Part shown: in pieces, positions 1-8,844 of the stretch | Layout: every line of letters starts with the position of its first letter | How positions within the stretch are numbered: the first letter of the stretch is position 1 | Assembly: GCF_900090275.1 (NCBI RefSeq) | Contig: NZ_LT607755.1 | Span: 6,882,001 to 6,946,000, forward strand | Length of the DNA stretch: 64,000 bases | Reading direction: 5' to 3' | From: Micromonospora zamorensis | Lineage (GTDB): Bacteria; Actinomycetota; Actinomycetes; Mycobacteriales; Micromonosporaceae | Program-made: the position numbers and the translations under genes | Notes under the pieces: generated by a model | Database searches by the model: none | The model's input: the letters and a program-made list of their open reading frames with translations, nothing else | What the model was told of the DNA's origin: nothing

Positions 1-1
1 C

Positions 2-703
2 AAGGAGGTGCGGTTCGACGTGTCGAACTCGGCCACCTTCGCCGCCGCCACCACGCTGACCTCGACCGGTGCGGTCAACTCGTTCCACGACTCGTTCACC
101 TCACTCGGCGGCATGATGACCATGGTCAACATGATGCTCGGCGAGGTCGCGCCGGGCGGCACTGGCTCCGGGCTGTACGGCCTGCTCATACTCGCGGTGA
201 TCACGGTCTTCGTGGCTGGCCTGATGGTGGGTCGCACCCCGGAGTACCTGGGTAAGAAGATCGGGTCGCGGGAGATCAAGTTCGCCTCGCTCTACTTCCT
301 GATCACGCCGATCCTGGTGCTCGTCGGCACGGCGGCCGCGTTCGCCACCGGAAACAACTCCACGGCGCTCAACGTCGGCCCGCACGGCCTCTCCGAGGTG
401 CTGTACGCGTTCACCTCGGCCAGCAACAACAACGGCTCAGCCTTCGGCGGCATCACTGTCAACACCACCTGGTGGGACACCGCGCTCGGGTTGTGCATGC
501 TGCTGGGCCGATTCCTGCCGCTCATCTTCGTGCTCGCGTTGGCCGGCTCGCTGGCCCGCCAGGCACCCACCCCCGCGTCCGAGGGCACTCTGCCGACCCA
601 CCGACCGCTGTTCATCGGCATGGTCGTCGGCGTCACGGTGGTCCTCGTCGCGCTGACCTTCCTGCCCGCGCTCGCGCTCGGCCCGCTGGCAGAGGGGCTC
701 TGA
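2..703 (+). CDS. kdpA: Potassium-transporting ATPase subunit KdpA, 3' part (5' end outside window)
   Basis: This is the C-terminal ~233 residues of the K+-channel-like subunit of the KdpFABC potassium pump. The frame is open from base 2 and no start belongs to it here. Recognisable KdpA blocks are [46 protein letters not shown] and the end block [11 protein letters not shown]...[13 protein letters not shown]. The NNNGSAFGG segment belongs to one of the selectivity-filter-type repeats. Several hydrophobic membrane segments are visible. It is followed after 5 nt by kdpB, the order expected for a kdpABC operon. Any kdpF and the promoter would lie to the left of the window. Confidence 0.95.
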   Translation, partial: KEVRFDVSNSATFAAATTLTSTGAVNSFHDSFTSLGGMMTMVNMMLGEVAPGGTGSGLYGLLILAVITVFVAGLMVGRTPEYLGKKIGSREIKFASLYFLITPILVLVGTAAAFATGNNSTALNVGPHGLSEVLYAFTSASNNNGSAFGGITVNTTWWDTALGLCMLLGRFLPLIFVLALAGSLARQAPTPASEGTLPTHRPLFIGMVVGVTVVLVALTFLPALALGPLAEGL

Positions 704-708
704 CCATC

Positions 709-2931
709 ATGAGGAACAAGGACATGTCCGTCACCTCTGTGACATCCGGGACCGACGAGCAACCGACCGCAGGCACCCCGGCCACCCAGGGCAACCGGAT
801 CGGCGGGGGCCTGCTCGACCCCAAGCAGCTCATCCGGTCCCTCCCGGACGCGGTACGCAAGCTCAACCCGACCACGCTGTGGCGCAACCCGGTGATGCTG
901 ATCGTGGAGGTCGGCGCGGCCTTCACCACGGTCCTGGCGGTGATCGACCCGTCGGTGTTCGCCTGGGCGATCACCATCTGGCTGTGGCTGACCGTGGTCT
1001 TCGCCAACCTCGCCGAGGCGGTCGCCGAGGGCCGGGGCAAGGCCCAGGCCGCCGCGCTGCGGCAGGCCAAGCAGGACACCATCGCCACCCGGTTGATCGA
1101 CTGGAAGCCCGGCGCACGGGCCAACACCTACCGGGACGAGGCGGTGCCCGCGCCCGCGCTGCGTCAGGGCGACATCGTGCTCATCGAGGCGGGCGGCATC
1201 ATCCCCGGTGACGGCGACATCGTCGAGGGCATCGCCAGCGTCGACGAGTCGGCAATCACCGGCGAGTCGGCCCCGGTCATCCGGGAGTCCGGTGGTGACC
1301 GCAGCGCGGTCACCGGTGGCACCAAGGTGCTCTCCGACCAGATCATCGTGAAGATCACCCAGAAGCCGGGGGAGAGCTTCATCGACCGGATGATCGCCCT
1401 GGTCGAGGGCGCCAACCGGCAGAAGACGCCGAACGAGATCGCGCTGAACATCCTGCTCGCTGCGCTCACGGTCATCTTCCTGCTGGCCGTTGTCACCCTC
1501 CAGCCGCTGGCGATCTTCTCCAAGGCGTACCAGGCGGCCGCGCCGGACAGCGGGGCGATCACCGGTTCCGGTGTCACCGGGGTCGTGCTGGTCTCGCTGC
1601 TGGTCTGCCTGATCCCGACCACCATCGGCGCCCTGCTCTCCGCCATCGGAATCGCCGGCATGGACCGGCTGGTGCAGCGCAACGTCCTCGCCATGAGCGG
1701 CCGGGCCGTCGAGGCGGCCGGTGACGTCAACACCCTGCTGCTGGACAAGACCGGCACCATCACGCTGGGCAACCGGCAGGCCGCCGAGTTCGTACCCGTC
1801 GAGGGCGTCACGGCCGCGACCGTGGCCGACGCCGCGCAGCTGTCCAGCCTGGCCGACGAGACCCCGGAGGGGCGCTCGGTGGTCGTACTGGCGAAGAACG
1901 AGTTCGGGTTGCGCGAGCGGGAGCCCGGCGTGATGCCGCACGCCACGTTCGTACCGTTCACCGCGCAGACCCGGATGAGCGGCGTCGACATGGCGCCGGA
2001 GGCCAGCGTGGACGGCGGGGCCTCCGGAACGGGGCGTCGGGTCCGCAAGGGTGCCGCCGCCGCGGTGATGAAGTGGGTACGGGAGAACGGCGGCCACCCG
2101 ACCGAACAGGTCGGCGAGATCGTGGACGCGATCAGCGGCACCGGCGGCACCCCGCTGGTGGTCGCCGAGCACATCGACGGTGAACCCGCCCGCGCCCTGG
2201 GCGTCATCCACCTCAAGGACGTCGTGAAGTCCGGCATGCGCGAGCGGTTCGACGAGATGCGCCGGATGGGCATCCGGACCGTGATGATCACCGGTGACAA
2301 CCCGCGCACCGCGAAGGCCATCGCCGACGAGGCCGGGGTGGACGACTTCCTGGCCGAGGCCACGCCGGAGGACAAGCTCGCGCTGATCAAGCGGGAGCAG
2401 GAGGGCGGCCGCCTGGTCGCGATGACCGGTGACGGCACCAACGACGCCCCGGCCCTCGCCCAGGCCGACGTCGGCGTGGCGATGAACACCGGTACGTCGG
2501 CCGCCAAGGAGGCCGGCAACATGGTCGACCTCGACTCGGACCCGACCAAACTGATCGAGATCGTGGAGATCGGCAAGCAGTTGCTGATCACCCGCGGCGC
2601 GCTGACCACGTTCAGCATCGCCAACGACATCGCGAAGTACTTCGCGATCATCCCGGCCATGTTCGCCGGCCTCTACCCGAGCCTGGACGCGCTGAACATC
2701 ATGCGGCTGTCCAGCCCGGAGTCGGCGATCCTGTCCGCGGTCATCTTCAACGCCCTGGTGATCATCGCGCTGATCCCACTCGCCCTGCGGGGCGTGCGGT
2801 ACCGGCCGGCGGCCGCGTCGAAGCTGCTCAGCCGCAACCTGCTGGTCTACGGGCTGGGCGGCATCATCGTGCCGTTCATCGGGATCAAACTCATCGACCT
2901 GCTCATCCAGTTCATCCCGGGGATTTCGTGA
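709..2931 (+). CDS. kdpB: Potassium-transporting P-type ATPase subunit KdpB
   Basis: Catalytic ATP-hydrolysing subunit of the Kdp pump, 740 aa from ATG 709 (an in-frame ATG at 724 is an alternative). Seen: the P-type phosphorylation motif DKTGT with Asp at about residue 346, the TGES actuator-domain motif, [12 protein letters not shown], and the hinge motif [10 protein letters not shown], plus membrane helices at both ends. It is longer than the roughly 680 aa of E. coli KdpB. The excess is an N-terminal cytoplasmic tail of about 50 residues and a short Gly/Ala-rich insert in the nucleotide-binding domain just before RRVRKGA. The stop TGA shares its last base with the kdpC ATG. Confidence 0.97.
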   Translation: MRNKDMSVTSVTSGTDEQPTAGTPATQGNRIGGGLLDPKQLIRSLPDAVRKLNPTTLWRNPVMLIVEVGAAFTTVLAVIDPSVFAWAITIWLWLTVVFANLAEAVAEGRGKAQAAALRQAKQDTIATRLIDWKPGARANTYRDEAVPAPALRQGDIVLIEAGGIIPGDGDIVEGIASVDESAITGESAPVIRESGGDRSAVTGGTKVLSDQIIVKITQKPGESFIDRMIALVEGANRQKTPNEIALNILLAALTVIFLLAVVTLQPLAIFSKAYQAAAPDSGAITGSGVTGVVLVSLLVCLIPTTIGALLSAIGIAGMDRLVQRNVLAMSGRAVEAAGDVNTLLLDKTGTITLGNRQAAEFVPVEGVTAATVADAAQLSSLADETPEGRSVVVLAKNEFGLREREPGVMPHATFVPFTAQTRMSGVDMAPEASVDGGASGTGRRVRKGAAAAVMKWVRENGGHPTEQVGEIVDAISGTGGTPLVVAEHIDGEPARALGVIHLKDVVKSGMRERFDEMRRMGIRTVMITGDNPRTAKAIADEAGVDDFLAEATPEDKLALIKREQEGGRLVAMTGDGTNDAPALAQADVGVAMNTGTSAAKEAGNMVDLDSDPTKLIEIVEIGKQLLITRGALTTFSIANDIAKYFAIIPAMFAGLYPSLDALNIMRLSSPESAILSAVIFNALVIIALIPLALRGVRYRPAAASKLLSRNLLVYGLGGIIVPFIGIKLIDLLIQFIPGIS

Positions 2932-3812
2932 TGCGCCTACCGACCTGGATCGCCCAACACCTCGCCGCGCTGCGCGCCGTACTCGTCTTCACGGTGCTGC
3001 TCGGCCTGGTCTACCCGCTGGCCCTGGTGGCGCTCGGTCAGCTGCCCGGCCTCAACCACAAGGCCGACGGCTCGCTGATCACCGTGGGCGGGGACACCGT
3101 CGGCAGCGCGCTGATCGGCCAGTCCTTCACCGACGCGGACGGCAACCCCGTCGCCCGCTACTTCCAGTCCCGCCCGTCCGCCGCTGGCGACGGCTACGAC
3201 CCGACGTCCACCTCGGCCAGCAACCTGGGCCCGGAGAGCGTGGTCGACACCATCGCCACCGACCCGGAGGAGTCCAGCGAGAGCCTGCTCACCCAGGTGT
3301 GCGGGCGCAGCAAGTCCGTCGGTGAACTCAACGGCGTCGACGGCCGGCGCCCCTTCTGCACCGACGACGGGGTGGGCGCCGTGCTCGCGGTCTTCCGCGC
3401 CGACGGTCTGACCGGCCCGGTCACCCGGGTGGTCAGCGTCAACCAGGCTGCCCCGGCCACTCCGTTCGTCACCGAGTACGAGGGTGTCGCTGTGGAGCCG
3501 GCCCAGCCCGGCGAGGACTACGTGGCCGCCGGCGGGGTGGTCACCCCGATCCGCGGCGACGCGCCCGCCGAGCCGGCAGTGCCCGCCGACGCGGTCACCG
3601 CCAGCGGCAGCGGTCTCGACCCGCAGATCAGCCCGGCGTACGCCGAGTTGCAGGTGAACCGGGTCGCGCGCGAGCGTGGCGCGGACCCGGCGGCGGTCCG
3701 CAAGCTGGTCAAGGAGCACACCGGCGGGCGCGGGCTCGGCTTCATGGGCGAGCCCGGGGTCAACGTGTTGGAGCTCAACATCGCCCTCGACAAGCAGTTC
3801 GCCGCACGCTGA
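2931..3812 (+). CDS. kdpC: Potassium-transporting ATPase subunit KdpC, enlarged
   Basis: Single-pass subunit that helps the Kdp pump bind ATP; 293 aa from ATG 2931 (GTG 2928 is in frame). One N-terminal membrane helix (LRAVLVFTVLLGLVYPLAL) is followed by the KdpC block QSFTDADGNPVARYFQSRPS. The C-terminal block GSGLDPQISPAYAELQVNRV...VNVLELNIALD is also typical. E. coli KdpC is about 190 aa. The extra ~95 residues lie between these two blocks (about residues 105-200) and include two Cys (VCGRSK, FCTDD). The coding frame is unbroken, so this is an insertion and not a frameshift. Confidence 0.95.
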   Translation: MRLPTWIAQHLAALRAVLVFTVLLGLVYPLALVALGQLPGLNHKADGSLITVGGDTVGSALIGQSFTDADGNPVARYFQSRPSAAGDGYDPTSTSASNLGPESVVDTIATDPEESSESLLTQVCGRSKSVGELNGVDGRRPFCTDDGVGAVLAVFRADGLTGPVTRVVSVNQAAPATPFVTEYEGVAVEPAQPGEDYVAAGGVVTPIRGDAPAEPAVPADAVTASGSGLDPQISPAYAELQVNRVARERGADPAAVRKLVKEHTGGRGLGFMGEPGVNVLELNIALDKQFAAR

Positions 3813-3821
3813 GCACACTCT

Positions 3822-3856
3822 GGGCGGGGCCGTGCCAACCGGGCACGGCCCCGCCC
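3822..3856. terminator. Strong hairpin between kdpC and kdpD
   Basis: A perfect 15-bp GC-rich stem (arms 3822-3836 and 3842-3856) with a 5-nt loop begins 9 nt after the kdpC stop. There is no T-run, as is common for actinobacterial terminators. It should end or attenuate kdpABC transcripts before the sensor/regulator pair. Confidence 0.75.
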
Positions 3857-3884
3857 GCCGATCTGACCAGGGAGGATGGTCCCC

Positions 3885-6434
3885 GTGCCACGCGGAGAAC
3901 TGCGCATCTATCTCGGGGCGGCCCCCGGCGTCGGTAAGACGTACGCCATGTTGGAGGAAGCCCAACGGCGGGCCGCGCGCGGCACCGACGTGGTGATCGG
4001 CTTCGTGGAAACCCACGGTCGCCAGCACACCGCCGCGATGCTCGCCGACCTGGAGCAGGTGCCCCGCCGCACGATGGAGTACCGGGGCGTCGAGTTCACC
4101 GAGATGGACCTCGACGCGGTGCTGGCCCGCCGGCCGGAGATCGCGGTGGTCGACGAGTTGGCGCACACCAACGTGCCCGGTTCCCGGCACGACAAGCGCT
4201 GGCAGGACATCCAGGAGCTGCTCGACGCGGGGATCGACGTGCTGTCCACGGTCAACGTGCAGCACCTGGAGTCGGTCAACGACGTCGTCGCCCAGATCAC
4301 CGGCACCACCCAGCGGGAGACCGTGCCGGACGAGATCGTCCGCGCCGCCGAACAGGTCGAGCTGGTCGACATGACCCCCGAGGCGCTGCGCCGGCGGATG
4401 GCGCACGGCAACATCTACCGACCCGACAAGATCGACGCCGCGCTGGGCAACTACTTCCGGGTCGGCAACCTCACCGCGCTGCGCGAACTGGCGCTGATCT
4501 GGCTGGCCGACAAGGTCGACGAGCAGCTCGACCGCTACCGCAGCCAGCAGGGCATCGCCGCCACCTGGGAGGCCCGGGAACGGGTCGTGGTGGCACTGAC
4601 CGGTGGCCCGGAGGGTGAGACGCTGGTCCGGCGCGCGGCCCGGGTCGCGGCCCGCAGCAAGGGCGCCGACCTGCTCGCCGTGCACGTGGCCCGCAGCGAC
4701 GGCCTGGCCGGCGCCGACCCGGCCCAACTGGCCCGTCAGCGGGTGCTCGTGGAGAGTCTGGGTGGCACGTACCACCAGGTGCTCGGCACCGACGTACCGG
4801 CCGCTCTGCTGGACTTCGCCCAGGGCGTGAACGCCACCCAGCTGGTGCTCGGCGCCAGCCGACGGGGTCGCCTCGCGCAGATCTTCGCCCGGGGCGTCGG
4901 GGTGACCACCACAGCGCTGTCCGGGTCGATCGACGTGCACCTGGTCACCCACAAGCAGGCCGGCAAGGGCCGCCGAGCCATGGCCGTGCCGGCGGCGCTG
5001 TCCCGGCGTCGACGGCTGCTCGGCTTCGGTCTGGCCGCGCTGGGGATGCCGCTGCTCACCCTGCTGCTGAGGACACTGCCCGACCTGACGCTGACCAACG
5101 ACATCCTGCTGTTCCTCGCCGGGGTCGTCGGTGTCGCGCTGGTCGGTGGGGTGTGGCCGGCCCTGGTCGCCGCGCTCGGCGGCTCGCTGCTGCTCAACTG
5201 GTTCTTCACACCGCCCTACCGCACGTTGACCATCGCCGAGGCCGACAACCTGCTCGCCCTGGCCGTCTTCGTCGCCGTGGCGCTGGCGGTGAGCTGGGTC
5301 GTCGACGTGGCCGCCCGGCGCACCCGGGAGGCCGCCCGCGCCGCCGCCGACGCGCAGACCCTCGCCGCCCTCGCCGGTGGCGTGCTGCGCGGCGAACGCC
5401 CACTTCCCGCACTGCTGGAACAGCTCCGGGAGACCTTCGGGCTGCGCGCCGTGAGCGTCCTGGAGCTGGCCGAGGACGCCAGCGGGCGCCCCGAACGGGC
5501 CCGCGAGGAGCACGCCTGGTGTGTCGTGGCCAGCGTCGGCGAGAGCCCGCCCTGCACACCCGAAGGCGGTGAGACGACGGTACCGGTCGACGACCGGATC
5601 ACCGTCGTGCTCTGTGGCCGACGGTTGGAGGCCGCCGACCGGCGCATCGTCGAGGCGTTCGCCGCCCAGGCCGCCGTCGCGCTGCGGCAGGAGCGGCTCG
5701 CCGAGGAGGCCGCCACCGCCCGGCCGCTGGCCGCCGCGGACCGGATGCGCACCGCGCTGCTCGCCGCGGTCAGCCACGACCTGCGTACGCCGCTGGCGTC
5801 GGCGAAGGCGGCGGTGACCAGCCTGCGCAGCCACGACATCGAGTTCGACGAGTCCGACCGTGAGGAGTTGCTGGAGACCGCCGAGGAGTCGCTGGACCGG
5901 CTCGCCCGGCTGGTCGGCAACCTGCTGGACATGAGCCGGCTCCAGGCCGGTGTCCTCGGCATCACGGCCACGGCGATCGGCCTGGAGGACGCCGTACCCC
6001 TGGCGTTGGACGAACTTGGCCCGGCGGCCGCGACTGTCGGCACGGACATCCCGGCCGACCTGCCGGCCGCCACCGCCGACCCGGGCCTGCTGGAACGGGT
6101 GCTGGTCAACATCGTCGCCAACGCGCTGCGCTACAGCCCACCGGACCAGCCGCCCACGATCACCGCCAGCGCGCACGCCGGCCAGGTGGAGCTGCGGGTG
6201 ATCGACCGGGGGCCGGGCATCCCGGAGGACCAGTGGGAGCACGTCTTCCTGCCGTTCCAACGCCTCGGCGACCGGGACAACCAGACGGGTGTCGGTCTCG
6301 GGCTTGCCCTGTCCCGGGGGTTGGCCGAGGCGATGGGTGGCAGCATCACCCCGGAGACCACGCCCGGCGGTGGGCTCACCATGGTGCTGCGGTTGCCCGC
6401 CGCGCCGACCAGTTCGGAGGGGTCGCAGGAATGA
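3885..6434 (+). CDS. kdpD: Osmosensitive K+ channel sensor histidine kinase KdpD
   Basis: Membrane sensor kinase of the Kdp two-component system, 849 aa. GTG 3885 is chosen because GGAGG at 3871-3875 is correctly spaced for it; an ATG at 3876 lies directly against that ribosome-binding site. Domains in order: the KdpD N-terminal domain with Walker A (GAAPGVGKTYAML, about residues 8-20) and VVDELAHTNVPGS; a universal-stress-protein-like domain (~225-360); four membrane helices with the DUF4118-type sensor region (~375-480); a GAF-like segment; HisKA with SHDLRTPLA (His about residue 631); and HATPase_c with VANALRYSPP and a GVGLGLAL G-box. Its stop overlaps the kdpE ATG by 4 nt (ATGA). Confidence 0.96.
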   Translation: MPRGELRIYLGAAPGVGKTYAMLEEAQRRAARGTDVVIGFVETHGRQHTAAMLADLEQVPRRTMEYRGVEFTEMDLDAVLARRPEIAVVDELAHTNVPGSRHDKRWQDIQELLDAGIDVLSTVNVQHLESVNDVVAQITGTTQRETVPDEIVRAAEQVELVDMTPEALRRRMAHGNIYRPDKIDAALGNYFRVGNLTALRELALIWLADKVDEQLDRYRSQQGIAATWEARERVVVALTGGPEGETLVRRAARVAARSKGADLLAVHVARSDGLAGADPAQLARQRVLVESLGGTYHQVLGTDVPAALLDFAQGVNATQLVLGASRRGRLAQIFARGVGVTTTALSGSIDVHLVTHKQAGKGRRAMAVPAALSRRRRLLGFGLAALGMPLLTLLLRTLPDLTLTNDILLFLAGVVGVALVGGVWPALVAALGGSLLLNWFFTPPYRTLTIAEADNLLALAVFVAVALAVSWVVDVAARRTREAARAAADAQTLAALAGGVLRGERPLPALLEQLRETFGLRAVSVLELAEDASGRPERAREEHAWCVVASVGESPPCTPEGGETTVPVDDRITVVLCGRRLEAADRRIVEAFAAQAAVALRQERLAEEAATARPLAAADRMRTALLAAVSHDLRTPLASAKAAVTSLRSHDIEFDESDREELLETAEESLDRLARLVGNLLDMSRLQAGVLGITATAIGLEDAVPLALDELGPAAATVGTDIPADLPAATADPGLLERVLVNIVANALRYSPPDQPPTITASAHAGQVELRVIDRGPGIPEDQWEHVFLPFQRLGDRDNQTGVGLGLALSRGLAEAMGGSITPETTPGGGLTMVLRLPAAPTSSEGSQE

Positions 6435-7111
6435 CGCGCATCCTGGTCGTCGACGACGAACCGCAGATCCTGCGCGCCCTGCGGATCAACCTGCGGGCCC
6501 GCCGGTACGACGTGGACGTCGCCGCGACCGGCGCCGCCGCGTTGAAGGCCGCCGCCAGCCACCCGCCCGACCTGGTGGTGCTGGATCTCGGTCTGCCCGA
6601 CATCGACGGGGTGGAGGTGATCCGCGGCCTGCGCGGATGGACCGCCGTGCCGATCATCGTGCTCTCCGGCCGGGCCGGCAGCGAGGACAAGGTCGCGGCG
6701 CTCGACGCGGGCGCCGACGACTACGTCACGAAGCCGTTCGGGGTGGAGGAGCTGCTGGCCCGCATCCGTGCCGTCACCCGTCGCCTCGGCGGGCCCAGCG
6801 AGGCGGTGCCGGCGTTGCGGATCGGCCAGCACACCGTCGACCTGGCCGACCACAGCGTGCGGCGCGACGACGGCACCGAGGTCAAGTTGACCCCGATCCA
6901 GTGGAGCGTGCTGGAGAAGCTGCTGCGTCACCCCGGCAAACTGGTCAGTCAGCGTCAGCTCCTCCAGGACGTGTGGGGCCCGGAATACCAGAACGAAACC
7001 AACTACCTGCGTCAGTACCTGGCCCAGCTGCGGCGCAAGCTGGAGGACGACCCGGCCCGCCCCCGCCACCTCATCACCGAGCCGGGAATGGGCTACCGCT
7101 ACCGCCCCTGA
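6431..7111 (+). CDS. kdpE: Response regulator KdpE (OmpR/PhoB type)
   Basis: DNA-binding partner of KdpD that activates kdp expression, 226 aa. The receiver domain (residues ~1-120) has the acidic pair in VVDDEPQ, the phospho-acceptor Asp at about residue 52 (VVLDLGLPD), and the conserved Lys in YVTKPFG. The C-terminal winged helix (~130-225) has the LTPIQWSVLEKLLRHPGKL and TNYLRQYLAQLRRKLE blocks. The start overlaps kdpD, implying co-translation. Its 3' end overlaps the opposite-strand gene ending at 7074 by 38 nt. Confidence 0.97.
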   Translation: MTRILVVDDEPQILRALRINLRARRYDVDVAATGAAALKAAASHPPDLVVLDLGLPDIDGVEVIRGLRGWTAVPIIVLSGRAGSEDKVAALDAGADDYVTKPFGVEELLARIRAVTRRLGGPSEAVPALRIGQHTVDLADHSVRRDDGTEVKLTPIQWSVLEKLLRHPGKLVSQRQLLQDVWGPEYQNETNYLRQYLAQLRRKLEDDPARPRHLITEPGMGYRYRP

Positions 7112-7451
7112 CTCGTTGACACCCGCCCGTGGACATCGCGTACGCCGGCGGGGTGACCACCCGGATACCGATCGGACGGGCGGCGGTCTTCGGATCCAGC
7201 GGCGGCGCCACCAGCAGCGGGTCGACCTGGATCACGTCGATACCGAGAGGGCGCAGCATGCCGCGCAGCGCCGACTCGCACAGCTCCTCCCACTGCTGGT
7301 CGGCGCCCATCGCGGTGGCCAGCAGTTCGGGTCGGGTGAAGGCGATGCCCACCCGTTGCCCCTGTGGCGAACGGCCGGTCCGCACCGTCCGCACCAGCCG
7401 CCCCGGCAGATCGCGCACCGGAACGGCGTAAATTATCGGGGCCACGTCCAT
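7074..7451 (-). CDS. SAV_915-like small protein
   Basis: 125-aa soluble protein starting at ATG 7451 behind an AAAGGACC-like ribosome-binding site. It resembles the SAV_915 family of actinobacteria, whose function is unknown to me: an early IYAVPVRDLPGR...GIAFTRPE core, then SALRGMLRPLGIDVIQVDP. The last ~12 residues are read from sequence complementary to the end of kdpE, so the true C-terminus is the least certain part. It lies 47 nt after the gene at 7499 on the same strand and is probably co-transcribed with it. Confidence 0.6.
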   Translation of the reverse strand: MDVAPIIYAVPVRDLPGRLVRTVRTGRSPQGQRVGIAFTRPELLATAMGADQQWEELCESALRGMLRPLGIDVIQVDPLLVAPPLDPKTAARPIGIRVVTPPAYAMSTGGCQRVRGGSGSPFPAR

Positions 7452-7498
7452 GGTCGGGTTGGTCCTTTCCGAAAGGAAGCGGTCGTCGGCGGGGCGGC

Positions 7499-7909
7499 TC
7501 ATGCGGCGGACACCGCCCACGCCGGGGCGTCCTTCCCGGTACGCGGGTCGGCGGGCGTGGTCAGGTCGAGTGCGCGGAGGATGTAGTTGGCCACGGCGAC
7601 CTCCACCCCGGCGCGGCGGCGCAGGTCGGCCACGGCGCGGTGCAGCACCGTCATACTGTCGGCGGAGAGCCGCACCACGGCGTCGACGTCGGCGGCGATC
7701 CACCACGCGTCGACGGCGCAGGGCTCGTGCCGCAGGTACTCCACCAGGTGACTGCCGGGCGCGGACGGGCCGAGCCGGACGCTGACCAGCGCCTCGTGCC
7801 GCCGTACCGGCTCTTCCGCGCTGGTCGCGGGCTCGCCGGGGCCGTTGTCTGTGTCGGTGCCGGCCGGCGATCCACCGCGTTCCCAGCGTGTCATCCGCCA
7901 AGGACTCAT
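7499..7909 (-). CDS. Unknown protein resembling a stand-alone Lrp/AsnC-type effector (RAM-like) domain
   Basis: 136 aa from ATG 7909; ATG 7894 and an upstream TTG at 7978 are alternatives, and no ribosome-binding site clearly decides. No helix-turn-helix is present. The core (VSVRLGPSAPGSHLVEYLR...CAVDAWWIAADVDAVVRL...VANYILRAL) has the beta-alpha-beta rhythm of the ligand-binding domain of Lrp/AsnC regulators. That is a judgement by eye, not a search. With the SAV_915-like gene it forms a two-gene unit between kdpE and the dienelactone hydrolase. Function unknown. Confidence 0.5.
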   Translation of the reverse strand: MSPWRMTRWERGGSPAGTDTDNGPGEPATSAEEPVRRHEALVSVRLGPSAPGSHLVEYLRHEPCAVDAWWIAADVDAVVRLSADSMTVLHRAVADLRRRAGVEVAVANYILRALDLTTPADPRTGKDAPAWAVSAA

Positions 7910-8073
7910 GGACCCATCGTCACCACCGGACGGCGATGGAGCGCCCGCCGATACGCGCTTTCGACGGGTCACCGCCAATTCTTGACGCCGCGTTCACGCG
8001 CCTGCCAGGCCGGCCCACAGACACGGGGAGTAGCGTTCCGGACGGACCAAGATCGGCGTACGAGGAGGCTCCT

Positions 8074-8826
8074 GTGCAGACGACGGTGGACATCCCGACC
8101 AGTGACGGAGTGGCGGACGCGTCCCTCATCCGGCCCGACGGGGACGGCCCGTTCCCGGCGGTCCTGCTCTTCATGGATGCCTTCGGGCCGCGTCCGCGCC
8201 TGGTGGAGATGGCGGAGCGGATCGCCGAGCGCGGTTACCTGGTGTTGACGCCCCACCTGTTCTACCGAGGCGGCCGGGCACCAATGTTCGACCTGTCCCG
8301 GCTCGGTGAGGCCGACCAGCGCGGTGCGCTCTTCGCGAAGATCGCGCCGCTGGCCCAGGCGCTGACCCCCGAGGCGATCAGCCGGGACACCGCCGCGTAC
8401 CTCGACTTCCTGGCCGCCCGCGACGACGTCCGGCCGGGCCCGGTCGCGATCACCGGCTACTGCCTGGGCGGCACCAACGCGCTGCGGGCCATCGAGGCGC
8501 ACCCCGACCGCATCGCGGCCGTCGCCAGCTTCCACGGCGGGCACCTCGTCACCGACGCGCCGGACAGCCCGCACCGGGGCGTCGGCTCGATCACCGGCGA
8601 GGTGTACTTCGGGCACGCCGACGCCGACCAGTCGATGACGCCCGAGCAGATCGCCACGCTGGAGCAGGCGCTCGACGCCGCCGGCGTGCGCTACCGCTCC
8701 GAGGTGTACGAGGGCGCCCACCACGGCTTCACCATGGCCGACACCCCGGCGTACGACGAGAAGGCCACCGAGCGTCACTGGGCCGCCCTGTTCGACCTCC
8801 TGGACCGCACCCTGCCCGCGAGCTGA
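8074..8826 (+). CDS. Dienelactone hydrolase family protein
   Basis: 250-aa cytoplasmic alpha/beta hydrolase. GTG 8074 is preceded by CGAGGAGG, a good ribosome-binding site. The nucleophile motif GYCLGG carries Cys at about residue 130, the hallmark of dienelactone hydrolases, where other hydrolases have Ser. The remaining triad members are expected in YFGHADADQSM (Asp) and EGAHHGF (His). The family opens lactones such as dienelactone in chlorocatechol breakdown, but many members have other or unknown substrates. Nothing nearby belongs to an aromatic pathway, so the substrate is open. It converges on the gene ending at 8845. Confidence 0.88.
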   Translation: MQTTVDIPTSDGVADASLIRPDGDGPFPAVLLFMDAFGPRPRLVEMAERIAERGYLVLTPHLFYRGGRAPMFDLSRLGEADQRGALFAKIAPLAQALTPEAISRDTAAYLDFLAARDDVRPGPVAITGYCLGGTNALRAIEAHPDRIAAVASFHGGHLVTDAPDSPHRGVGSITGEVYFGHADADQSMTPEQIATLEQALDAAGVRYRSEVYEGAHHGFTMADTPAYDEKATERHWAALFDLLDRTLPAS

Positions 8827-8844
8827 CGAGCCCGCCGGCCCGGA

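Noticed and set aside
292..2211. 639-codon open frame on the minus strand opposite kdpAB
   Set aside because: It is a shadow of the kdp genes caused by high GC; the plus-strand products match known families along their length.
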